Of a DNA stretch of 64,000 nt, positions 26,198 through 34,570 are shown in pieces. The translations under genes and the position numbers were made by a program. Source of the DNA: Candidatus Competibacteraceae bacterium (GTDB taxonomy: Bacteria; Pseudomonadota; Gammaproteobacteria; Competibacterales; Competibacteraceae); NCBI GenBank assembly GCA_016712625.1, contig JADJQQ010000029.1, positions 310,001-374,000 on the forward strand, given 5' to 3'. Every line of letters begins with the position of its first letter. The first letter of the stretch is position 1. The notes below the pieces were generated by a model that made no database searches, had not been told where the DNA came from, and saw only the letters and a program-made list of their open reading frames with translations.

Positions 26198-27643
26198 GTG
26201 GAGAAAACCGCTTATCGGAGCGAGCACGATCTGTTGGGCAACCGCGACGTGCCGGTCGATGCCTATTACGGCGTGCATACCCTGCGCGCCTTGGAGAACT
26301 TTCCCATCACCGGCACCGCGATCTCGATTTACCCCGATCTGGTCCGAGCACTGGCCAGCATCAAGCTGGCGGCGGCGCGCGCCAATCACGAATTGGGTTT
26401 GCTTGACCAAGAGCGCGCCAACGCCATCGTCCAAGCGTGTGAAGAGGTGCGCGCTGGCAAGTTGAACGATCAGTTCGTAGTGGATGTGATTCAGGGCGGC
26501 GCGGGCACCTCGACCAATATGAATGCCAACGAGGTGATCGCCAACCGGGCGCTGGAATTGCTCGGTCACCGGAAGGGGGAATATCAGTACCTGCACCCCA
26601 ACGAACACGTCAACATGAGCCAGTCCACCAACGACGTGTATCCGACCGCCCTCAAGCTGGCGGCGTACAGCGGCGTGTTCCGGCTGGTGGACGCCATGGC
26701 GTATCTGCGCCACGCTTTTGAGCAAAAAGTTCAGGAATTCGCCGACGTGCTGAAAATGGGCCGCACTCAGTTGCAAGATGCGGTGCCAATGACGCTGGGC
26801 CAGGAGTTTTCTACTTATGCCGTGATGCTGGCCGAGGATGAGGATCGCTTGAAGGAAGCGGCGCTGTTGATTCGCGAAATCAATCTGGGGGCGACCGCCA
26901 TCGGCACCGGGATCAATGTCGAACCGGAATATCCCGAATTGGTCTGCCGCATCTTGTACGAAGTGACTGGCATTCCCGTGGCCACCTCGCCCAACCTGGT
27001 GGAAGCCACGCAGGACTGCGGCAGTTTTGTGCAATTGTCTGGCGTGCTCAAGCGCATCGCGGTCAAGTTGTCCAAGGTGTGCAACGATTTAAGGCTGCTC
27101 TCTAGCGGCCCGCGCGCGGGATTGGGCGAGATTAACCTGCCGGCGCGGCAGGCTGGCTCGTCAATCATGCCAGGTAAGGTCAACCCGGTAATTCCCGAGG
27201 TGGTCAATCAAATCGCTTTTGAAGTGATCGGCAATGACGTGACGATCACCTTGGCGGCGGAAGCCGGTCAACTTCAGCTCAACGCTTTCGAGCCGATCAT
27301 CGCCCACAGCCTGTTTAAGAGCGTGACTCATCTGCACCAGGGTTGCCTGACGCTGGCCGACCGCTGCATCAGCGGCATCACCGCCAACCGCGAGCGGCTG
27401 CGGGCCAGCGTGCAAAATTCCATCGGCTTGGTGACCGCGCTCAATCCCTACATCGGCTACGAGCACGCCACCGCCGTCGCCGCCGAAGCGCTGGCCACCG
27501 GCGGCAGCGTCTACGACATCGTGCTGGCCAAGGGTCTGCTGTCCAAGCAGCAGCTCGACGATATCCTACAACCCGATGTCTTGACCAAGCCGCGGCATCT
27601 GGTCGTGAACCGTGCTCCCGCCGGCGAGGTGCGGCCCTCATGA
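26198..27643 (+). CDS. aspA: Aspartate ammonia-lyase
   Basis: The 481-residue protein is aspartase of the fumarase/aspartase superfamily, which converts L-aspartate to fumarate and ammonia in the cytoplasm. The signature loop with the catalytic serine is GSSIMPGKVNP (about 325-335); GGAGTSTNMNANEV and HPNEHVNMSQSTNDVYPTA are the other two conserved regions. The N terminus (RSEHDLLGNRDVPVDAYYGVHTLRA) and length favour aspartase over fumarase. The GTG at 26198 is preceded by GAGGAG. It is the first gene of an operon under a predicted sigma-54 promoter, and it overlaps the symporter gene by 4 bases. Confidence 0.92.
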   Translation: MEKTAYRSEHDLLGNRDVPVDAYYGVHTLRALENFPITGTAISIYPDLVRALASIKLAAARANHELGLLDQERANAIVQACEEVRAGKLNDQFVVDVIQGGAGTSTNMNANEVIANRALELLGHRKGEYQYLHPNEHVNMSQSTNDVYPTALKLAAYSGVFRLVDAMAYLRHAFEQKVQEFADVLKMGRTQLQDAVPMTLGQEFSTYAVMLAEDEDRLKEAALLIREINLGATAIGTGINVEPEYPELVCRILYEVTGIPVATSPNLVEATQDCGSFVQLSGVLKRIAVKLSKVCNDLRLLSSGPRAGLGEINLPARQAGSSIMPGKVNPVIPEVVNQIAFEVIGNDVTITLAAEAGQLQLNAFEPIIAHSLFKSVTHLHQGCLTLADRCISGITANRERLRASVQNSIGLVTALNPYIGYEHATAVAAEALATGGSVYDIVLAKGLLSKQQLDDILQPDVLTKPRHLVVNRAPAGEVRPS

Positions 27644-28935
27644 AAACCAATAAACTGACCACCTGGATCATGATCGGCATGATCCTCGGCGTCGTGGTCG
27701 GCTACGCCTGCCATGCCATCGCGCCGGACGCCAAGGCGGCGGCGGAAATCGCCGGTTATTTCTCCATCGTCACCGACATATTCTTGCGGCTGATCAAAAT
27801 GATCATCGCGCCGCTGGTGTTCGCCACCCTGGTTTCCGGTATGACACACATGGGCGATTCCGGCTCCGTGGGGCGAATCGGCATGAAAGCACTCGGCTGG
27901 TTCGTGTTGGCGTCGCTGACCTCCTTGTTGCTGGGCATGTTGTTCGTCAATCTGCTTCAGCCCGGTCACGCGCTGAACCTGCCGCTGCCAGACGTGGGCG
28001 CGTCCACCAACCTCAAGACCGGCGCGCTGAATTTGAAGGATTTCATCACCCATGTCTTCCCGAAGAGTTTCGTTGAGGCGATGGCCAACAACGAGATCCT
28101 GCAAATTCTGGTGTTCTCGCTGTTCTTCGGCTCGGCTCTCAATGTGGTGCAAAACAAGACCACCCGCGCGTTGAGCCACGCCATCGAAGAGCTGGTGGAG
28201 GTGATGCTCAAGGTCACCGATTACGTCATGCGCTTCGCACCTCTGGGCGTGTTCGCCGCCATCGCCGCCGCGATCACGGTGCAGGGGCTCGGCGTACTCG
28301 CCACCTACGGCAAGTTTATCGGTAGCTTCTATTTTGGCTTGTTGGTGCTGTGGCTGGTGCTGATCGGCGCGGGTTATGTGTTCCTTAAGGGCTCGGTGTT
28401 CAGGCTGCTTAAACTCATTCGCGAACCGATGATGCTGGCCTTTTCGACCGCCAGCAGCGAAGCCGCCTATCCGAAAACGATGGAGCAACTGGAGAAATTC
28501 GGCGTCGACGAAAAAATCACCGGATTCGTCTTGCCCTTGGGTTATTCGTTTAATCTCGACGGCTCAATGATGTATCAGGCATTCGCGGCGCTGTTCATCG
28601 CTCAGGCGTACGGCATCGATATGCCGCTCTCGCAGCAGATCACCATGTTGTTGGTGTTGATGGTCAGCAGCAAAGGCATGGCTGGCGTGCCGCGTGGTTC
28701 GTTAGTGGTCGTCGCCGCCATCTTGCCCATGTTCAATCTGCCAGAGGCCGGGTTGCTGCTGATCATGGGCATCGACCAGTTTCTCGACATGGGCCGTACC
28801 GCCACCAACGTGATCGGCAACAGCCTAGCCACGGCGGTGATCGCCAAATGGGAAGGTGGTATCCACGAACCGCCGCCGGATGCGGACGACGCGGAAGCGG
28901 CGCTGCTTGCCGCGCCGACGGAAGCTAAGGCTTGA
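27640..28935 (+). CDS. Dicarboxylate/amino acid:cation symporter (DAACS family)
   Basis: A 431-residue inner-membrane carrier of the GltP/DctA family, which imports aspartate, glutamate or C4-dicarboxylates with protons or sodium. Family landmarks are the Ser-rich hairpin AFSTASSEAAYPKTM, LPLGYSFNLDGSMMY, and MGRTATNVIGNSLATAVIAKWEG near the C terminus. The ATG at 27640 overlaps the aspA stop (ATGA), so import and deamination are translationally coupled. In this context aspartate is the most likely substrate. Confidence 0.88.
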   Translation: MKTNKLTTWIMIGMILGVVVGYACHAIAPDAKAAAEIAGYFSIVTDIFLRLIKMIIAPLVFATLVSGMTHMGDSGSVGRIGMKALGWFVLASLTSLLLGMLFVNLLQPGHALNLPLPDVGASTNLKTGALNLKDFITHVFPKSFVEAMANNEILQILVFSLFFGSALNVVQNKTTRALSHAIEELVEVMLKVTDYVMRFAPLGVFAAIAAAITVQGLGVLATYGKFIGSFYFGLLVLWLVLIGAGYVFLKGSVFRLLKLIREPMMLAFSTASSEAAYPKTMEQLEKFGVDEKITGFVLPLGYSFNLDGSMMYQAFAALFIAQAYGIDMPLSQQITMLLVLMVSSKGMAGVPRGSLVVVAAILPMFNLPEAGLLLIMGIDQFLDMGRTATNVIGNSLATAVIAKWEGGIHEPPPDADDAEAALLAAPTEAKA

Positions 28936-29018
28936 GCGGACGCAGTAGGCGTTGGGGGCGGTCGAGGAGGCCGCGCCCCAGCGCCCTTCTTCCAGCGCGA
29001 CGAGTGGAGAGTATTGCC

Positions 29019-29936
29019 ATGTTGAAAAATTGCCATCGCTTGGCGGCTATCGGACTGTTGCTCAGTCTGACGTGGCCCGTGGCCGCCCAAAACAGCCCTT
29101 GGCGAGCCGCCGATCAACTGACGGGAACCCTGAAAAAAATCAAGGACAGCGGCGTGATCGTGCTCGGTCATCGCGAAAACTCGATTCCCTTCGCCTTTCG
29201 CAACGCCCAAGGACAACCGATCGGTTATTCCATCGACCTCTGTAAAGCCGTCGCCCAGGAAGTCGGCGCGGAACTCGGCATCACCGAGCTGCGGATCGAC
29301 TACCAGCCGGTGACGCCGGAAAACCGCTTCGCCCGCGTGCGGTTGGGCGAGGTTGATTTGGAATGCGGTTCGACCACCGATAATCAGGAACGGCGTCAGC
29401 AAGTGGCTTTTTCGCCCACCATCTTCGTAACCGGCACCAAGCTGCTGGTCAAGAAAGATGGATCAATTAGGCGATTGCGCGACTTAAGGGGACACGCGGT
29501 CGCCGTCACCCGTGACACCTCCAATGCGGCGGCCATGCAAGCCTTCGCCGAGCGGCAACGGCTCGGCCTGACCTTCGTGACCGGAGCCGACCACCAGGAA
29601 AGTTTCGGGCTATTGGCCGAGGGCAAGGCGGATGCCTTCGCTAACGACGAGGTATTGCTGTACGGAATGCTGGCCGAAACCAAGAGCGGCTCACGCTACC
29701 GCATCATCAGCGATTTTCTATCCTACGAGCCTTACGGCTTGATGTATCGCAAGGACGATAGCCAATTCGCCGACGTGATTGAGCGAACCTTTCGCCAATT
29801 AGCGGAAAGCCGGGAGATCGTCTGGATTTACGACCGCTGGTTTTTAAAGCCGCTGCCATCCGGCATCCGTCTCAATCTGCCGATGAACGCCCAACTGCGC
29901 GAGCTGTTCCAGATGCTGGGCCTGCCAGCGGGTTAA
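29019..29936 (+). CDS. GltI-like amino acid-binding protein
   Basis: A 305-residue periplasmic solute-binding protein of family 3, closest in style to GltI/AatJ (glutamate/aspartate). The signal peptide ends at about VAAQ (residue 23). Recognisable features are GVIVLGHRENSIPFAF, the Asp in YSIDLCKAVA, the Arg/Asp ligand region VDLECGSTTDNQER and the C-terminal hinge. The ATG at 29019 has GGAGAG 7 bases upstream. No ABC permease or ATPase gene accompanies it. It may work with a transporter elsewhere or deliver ligand to the sensor kinase of the locus. Confidence 0.85.
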   Translation: MLKNCHRLAAIGLLLSLTWPVAAQNSPWRAADQLTGTLKKIKDSGVIVLGHRENSIPFAFRNAQGQPIGYSIDLCKAVAQEVGAELGITELRIDYQPVTPENRFARVRLGEVDLECGSTTDNQERRQQVAFSPTIFVTGTKLLVKKDGSIRRLRDLRGHAVAVTRDTSNAAAMQAFAERQRLGLTFVTGADHQESFGLLAEGKADAFANDEVLLYGMLAETKSGSRYRIISDFLSYEPYGLMYRKDDSQFADVIERTFRQLAESREIVWIYDRWFLKPLPSGIRLNLPMNAQLRELFQMLGLPAG

Positions 29937-29977
29937 GCGCGTCCTGAACATCTGATTTTTAATCGTAGGAGAATGAC

Positions 29978-31072
29978 ATGCAGACCCCCTTTAACCTCGG
30001 CCGTTACCTGGCGCTGGCGATGCTGGCGCTATGCACCGCCACGGCGCAGGCCAAAAACGAGCCGGTCGCGCCCGCGGTCAAACTGGCCAACATCCGCATT
30101 CTCGCCACCGGCGGTACCATCGCCGGCACCGGCGCCACCAGCACCACTACCGTCGGTTACGCCGCCGCCAAGGTTGGCGTGGACCAGCTGATCGAAGCCG
30201 TACCCGTGCTGAAGCAGGTCGCCAACATCACCGGCGAGCAACTGTTCCAGGTCGCCAGCGAAAATATGACCGATGAGTATTGGCTGAAGCTCGCCAAACG
30301 GGTCAATACGTTGCTGGCGCAGGACGACGTGGACGGTATCGTCATCACCCATGGCACCGACACCTTGGAGGAAACCGCCTACTTTCTCAATTTGGTCGTT
30401 AAAAGCCGCAAGCCGGTGGTGCTGGTCGGAGCGATGCGCCCTTCCACCGCCATGAGCGCGGACGGACCTTTCAACATCTACAATGGCGTGGTGTTGGCCG
30501 CCAGTCCTGAAGCGGCCGGCAAAGGCGTGTTGGTCTGCCTGAACGATCAGATCAACGCCGCCCGCGATGTCACCAAGGCCAGTACCGCCACGCTGGACAC
30601 CTTCCGCGCGCCGGAGCTGGGCTTGATCGGCTATATGCAGAACAATAAGCCCCATTTCTATCGGCTGTCGGCGCGCAAGCATACGGTCGATGCCGAATTC
30701 GATATCTCCAATCTGGAAACCTTGCCAAAAGTGGATATCGTTTACGGATATGCCAACGTCACCCGCGCGCCGGTGGACGCGCTGGTCGCCGCCGGGGCCA
30801 AAGGCCTCATCCATGCCGGCGTTGGCGATGGCAGCTTGCACAATGCGGTCAAGCCCGCGTTGATCGAAGCGCGCAAGCAGGGTGTGATCGTGGTGCGCGG
30901 CTCGCGGACTGGCAACGGTATTGTGGCGCGCAATGGGGAAGCCAACGATGATGAGCTGGATTCCGTGGTCTCCGATACCTTGAATCCCCAAAAGGCGCGG
31001 ATTCTGTTGATGCTGGCTCTCATCAAGACCCACCAGACCAGCGATATCCAACGCATGTTCTATACCTACTGA
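29978..31072 (+). CDS. ansB: Periplasmic type II L-asparaginase (glutaminase-asparaginase)
   Basis: The 364-residue enzyme hydrolyses L-asparagine (and probably glutamine) to aspartate and ammonia. A signal peptide ends near ATAQA (residue 25), so it acts in the periplasm. The first catalytic threonine is Thr47 in LATGGTIAG, and the second triad is Thr127-Asp128 in THGTDTLEET; the amidase lysine follows in DVTKAST. The enzyme fits the locus: periplasmic asparagine would yield aspartate, which is bound, imported by the symporter and split by aspartase. Pseudomonas ansB belongs to the AauR regulon. A GTAGGAGAA ribosome site precedes the ATG. Confidence 0.9.
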   Translation: MQTPFNLGRYLALAMLALCTATAQAKNEPVAPAVKLANIRILATGGTIAGTGATSTTTVGYAAAKVGVDQLIEAVPVLKQVANITGEQLFQVASENMTDEYWLKLAKRVNTLLAQDDVDGIVITHGTDTLEETAYFLNLVVKSRKPVVLVGAMRPSTAMSADGPFNIYNGVVLAASPEAAGKGVLVCLNDQINAARDVTKASTATLDTFRAPELGLIGYMQNNKPHFYRLSARKHTVDAEFDISNLETLPKVDIVYGYANVTRAPVDALVAAGAKGLIHAGVGDGSLHNAVKPALIEARKQGVIVVRGSRTGNGIVARNGEANDDELDSVVSDTLNPQKARILLMLALIKTHQTSDIQRMFYTY

Positions 31073-31127
31073 ACATGCACTGGATCTTCGCTGGAGCCTT
31101 CCTCAAGCGGGTTTGCAGGCAGTCGCC

Positions 31128-33018
31128 ATGACCGGTCATCATCAATGGCGGCGCTGGCTGCGCCCGCTGGCTTTGGCGGCCGGCGTGGCCATCGGCGCGG
31201 GCTGGATCGCTTACGACCTCAGCCAAACCCGCGGCATCGAAGCCCTTCGCGTCGCCAGCGCGCATCGTCTCGATTTGCTCACCACGGGCCTGGAGCGGGA
31301 AATGAGCAAATACGCTTATTTTCCCGCGATCCTCAACTTGGAAGAGGATGTGCGCCGCTTGCTGGAGCAGCAGCCGAGCGACGAGCTGAAGCTGGACCGG
31401 GTTAACGCCTATTTGGAAAATCTCAATCAATATGCGGGCACCTTGTCGATCTACATTGTGAATTCCGAAGGAACCGTGGTGGCGTCAAGCAACTGGCGGC
31501 AGCCGGATAGCTACATCGGCGAGCGTCTGACGTTTCGGCCTTACGTGACCGACGCGCTGCAACAGGGCGTCGGGCGCTTTTTTGGCATCGGCACCACCCG
31601 CGGCGAGCCGGGCTATTATCTGGCGCACCGTTTGAGCGCGGAAGAACGGGTCATCGGCGTGGCCGTGGTTAAGGTCGGGTTCGAGCGGTTACAGGACGCT
31701 TGGTCCATCGGCGACATCCCTGCCTTGGTGTCCGATGGCAACGGCGTGGTCTTCCTAGCGACGGTGCCGACTTGGCGCTTCACCACACTGAAAACGCTTG
31801 ATCCGCCGATCCAAGAAAAAAATCGCCCAAACCCTGCAATATAACCGCCGCGAACTCGTCCCGCTTCGAATGCAGATTATCCGCCAGCTCGATAATGAAG
31901 TTTTTATCGCGCGCTTTTCAGCCAGTGCCAGCCCGGACGATCCAGCTACCGCCGTGGCGATCCCCGAGGGCTTGTTTCTCGCACAAGCCCGCACGGTGCC
32001 GACGGTGGTTTGGCGCCTGACCGTCTTTCTGTCACTCGCCGCCAGCCAGCGGCTGGCGCTCAATCACGCCATGCTAGCCGCCGTCAGTAGTCTGTTCGTA
32101 CTGCTGCTGCTATGGGGCATCAACCAGCGTCGTCGCTATATCCGCCAGCGGCTGGCGGCGCGCGAGGCCTTGCAACGCGCTCACGACAGTCTGGAGCGCA
32201 AGGTGGCGGAGCGCACCGTTGAACTGTCGGCGGCGAACGAGCGGTTACGCCAAGAGATCGACGAACGCGCGCGAATCGAACAACGGCTCCGTTCCACCCA
32301 AGAGGAGATGGTGCAAGCCGCCAAGCTGGCCGTCATCGGTCAACTGTCGGCCGAGATTGTCCACGAACTCAACCAACCGTTGGCCGCTTTGCGGACGCTG
32401 GCCGGTAATACCATGATTTTTTTAAAAAATGGTAATGTGGAAACCGCCCTTGGCAATCTGGCCCGCACCGATCATCTGATCGAGCGCATGGCGAAGATCA
32501 CCGCCCAGCTCAAATCCTTCGCCCGTAAATCCTCTGGATCGCCGCAACGGATTGCCATCAATCAAGTCATTGATAATTCATTAATTTTATTGGAACAACG
32601 CCTGCGCAAACAGCAAATTACCGTTCGGATACAGCCTTCCGCCGCTGAGGCTTTTGTCTGGGGAGACGCCATCCGGCTCGAACAAGTGCTCATCAACCTT
32701 TTGAGCAATGCGGTGGACGCCAGCGCGAACGCCACGCAAGCGATCATCGAAATTGCCTGGACCCTCCAAGAGGCCAGCGTGGTTATTCAAGTCCGCGATT
32801 TTGGTATCGGGTTGTCGGAAACGGTCCAGACGCACTTGTTCAAACCGTTTTTCACCACCAAGGAGCCGGGACAAGGCTTGGGCTTGGGCTTGGCGATTTC
32901 CGCCGATATCCTGCACGAATTCAGCGGTCGGTTATCGGGGACCAACCATCCTGAAAAAGGCGCGGTGTTTACCGTGGAACTACCGCTTGCCGCATGGGGC
33001 GACCACCATGCTGACTAG
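31128..33018 (+). pseudogene. DctB/AauS-like sensor histidine kinase, frameshifted
   Basis: Two overlapping frames (31128-31844 and 31798-33018) together encode one kinase of about 630 residues. The first holds a membrane segment and a periplasmic double-Cache/PAS-like sensor (SIYIVNSEGTVVASSNW, GYYLAHRLS). The second holds the second membrane segment, a coiled coil, the HisKA His in IVHELNQPLAAL (codon 32362-32364) and the ATPase boxes with GQGLGLGLAI. The frames join at a run of seven A (31816-31822): removing one A gives QEKIAQTLQYNRR, in line with DctB relatives. The gene is either inactivated or the run is miscounted. Its 3' end overlaps the start of the activator gene. It should sense acidic amino acids or dicarboxylates. 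Confidence 0.8.
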
Positions 33019-34351
33019 GGCCATCAACGTGTTGATCATCGAAGACGATTCCGATGTTCGGCTCAGTTGCGAACAAGCCATTGAGCTTGAGGGTTTTAGC
33101 GCCGAAGGGGTCGATTCCGCCGAAAAGGCGCGTCGGCTGGTCAGCGCTGATTTTCCGGGTGTGATCGTCAGCGATATTCGCCTGCCGGGTATGGACGGTC
33201 TGACGCTGTTGCGCGAACTCATGACGCTCGATCCGGCTTTGCCGGTAGTGTTGATGACCGGTCACGGCGACATCACGATGGCGGTACAGGCGATGAAGGA
33301 CGGCGCCTATGATTTCATCGAAAAACCCTTTCCCCGCGATCGGTTGGTCGACGCCGTGCGCCGCGCCATCGACAAGCGGCGGTTGACATTGGAAGTCCGG
33401 GAGCTGCGGCGTCAGCTCCAGGGCCGCCCGCCGATTGAGAATTGGCTGATCGGGTATTCATCCGCCATGGAACAAACCCGCCGCCTCATTGGCAACATTG
33501 CCGACACGGCGGTTGACGTGCTGATTTACGGGGAAACCGGAACGGGTAAGGACTTGGTGGCGCAATGTCTGCACCGATTCAGCCAGCGCAGCGGCAAGCA
33601 TTTTGTCGCGCTCAATTGCGGCGGTTTGCCAGATACTTTGTTCGAGAGCGAAATCTTTGGTCATGAAGCCGGGGCGTTCACTGGCGCTTCCAAACGGCGT
33701 ATCGGCAAAATCGAGCACGCGCAAAGCGGCACTTTATTTCTCGACGAAATTGAAAGTATGCCGGTCGCGATACAGATCAAACTCTTGCGGTTCCTGCAAG
33801 AGCGCACCATCGAGCGGCTGGGTTCCAACACGCCCGTCTCGGTTGATTGCCGGATCGTCGCCGCCAGCAAGGAAAACCTTGAGCGGCTGGTCGAGCAAGG
33901 CCGGTTTCGGCAGGATTTGTTTTACCGGCTCAACGTGGCGACTTTGGAATTGCCGCCGCTGCGAGAGCGCCGCGAGGATATTCCTCTGTTATTCGAACAT
34001 TTTGTCAGCCAAGCCGCCACGCGGCACGGCCGCGAACCGCCCCCGATTTCGCCAGTCCAAACGCGCGAGTTGCTGGCCCATGCCTGGCCGGGCAACATTC
34101 GCGAATTGCGCAACGTGGCCGAATGTTTCGTGCTCGGCTTGCGCCCGCCCGTGATCGTGGAACATGCCGACGCTAAGCCGCTCATGCCTTTGACGGCAGC
34201 GGTGGAAGTTTTCGAGCGTTCGCTGATCGCCGATGAACTGCGGCGGCAGAATGGCAGCTTGGCCCGAACGAGTGAAGCCTTAAGCATCCCCAAGACCACG
34301 TTGTATGACAAGATGCGTCGGTACGGCCTGATTGATAATATCCGGCGCTAG
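33008..34351 (+). CDS. Sigma-54-dependent response regulator (DctD/AauR-like)
   Basis: A 447-residue NtrC-family activator. The receiver (about 8-120) has phospho-acceptor Asp56 in IVSDIRLPGMDG. The AAA+ domain (about 150-370) has Walker A GETGTGKD, the sigma-54 contact loop GAFTGA and Walker B GTLFLDEIES. The C terminus is a Fis-type helix-turn-helix (GSLARTSEALSIPKTTLYDKMRRYGL). The ATG at 33008 overlaps the end of the kinase gene. It should activate the sigma-54 promoter upstream of aspA through the TTCGG-N4-CCGAA site, given phosphorylation by the adjacent kinase. Confidence 0.9.
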   Translation: MLTRAINVLIIEDDSDVRLSCEQAIELEGFSAEGVDSAEKARRLVSADFPGVIVSDIRLPGMDGLTLLRELMTLDPALPVVLMTGHGDITMAVQAMKDGAYDFIEKPFPRDRLVDAVRRAIDKRRLTLEVRELRRQLQGRPPIENWLIGYSSAMEQTRRLIGNIADTAVDVLIYGETGTGKDLVAQCLHRFSQRSGKHFVALNCGGLPDTLFESEIFGHEAGAFTGASKRRIGKIEHAQSGTLFLDEIESMPVAIQIKLLRFLQERTIERLGSNTPVSVDCRIVAASKENLERLVEQGRFRQDLFYRLNVATLELPPLRERREDIPLLFEHFVSQAATRHGREPPPISPVQTRELLAHAWPGNIRELRNVAECFVLGLRPPVIVEHADAKPLMPLTAAVEVFERSLIADELRRQNGSLARTSEALSIPKTTLYDKMRRYGLIDNIRR

Positions 34352-34498
34352 CGCTGCTTCCGAGAAGCCGTCCGTAAATAACGTGCATCCTGTTTATTGG
34401 CTGTTACAGGTCAGCAGGTTTGGTCACCAGGAACCTTAGCAGGTTCTGCTCCAGGCGCTACATCTCCTCTGCCTTATCCGGAACTCAGCTTAATAAGC

Positions 34499-34512
34499 TT
34501 GATCTACGTCAA
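34499..34512 (+). promoter_or_regulatory. FNR/ANR-type box
   Basis: TTGAT-CTAC-GTCAA matches the FNR/ANR/DNR consensus TTGAT-N4-ATCAA at nine of ten positions. Its centre (34505.5) is 41.5 bases before the start expected from the -10 element at 34535-34540, the classic class II activator position. It predicts low-oxygen induction of the nitrate locus. Confidence 0.7.
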
Positions 34513-34534
34513 GGAATTCCCTTCGCTTCATTCG

Positions 34535-34540
34535 TAATAT
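34535..34540 (+). promoter_or_regulatory. -10 element of the nar operon
   Basis: TAATAT lies 22 bases after the FNR-type box and 30 bases before the narK start codon. With a start site near 34547 it gives exact class II FNR geometry; no good -35 is present, as expected for an activated promoter. Confidence 0.55.
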
Positions 34541-34570
34541 TGCGGTTGCAGCATTTTTGCGAGAACCGCA

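Noticed and set aside
26162..27034. Minus-strand frame opposite aspA
   Set aside because: Antisense shadow; aspA on the plus strand is unmistakable.
27511..28488. Minus-strand frame opposite the symporter gene
   Set aside because: Antisense shadow, His/Gln/Glu-rich, no recognisable domain.
30029..31051. Minus-strand frame opposite the asparaginase gene
   Set aside because: Antisense shadow of ansB; rich in Asp/Gly/Val without motifs.
31810..31825. Programmed ribosomal frameshifting in the kinase gene
   Set aside because: The shift needed is +1 and the site is not a standard slippery heptamer; a simple A insertion or base-count error explains it better.
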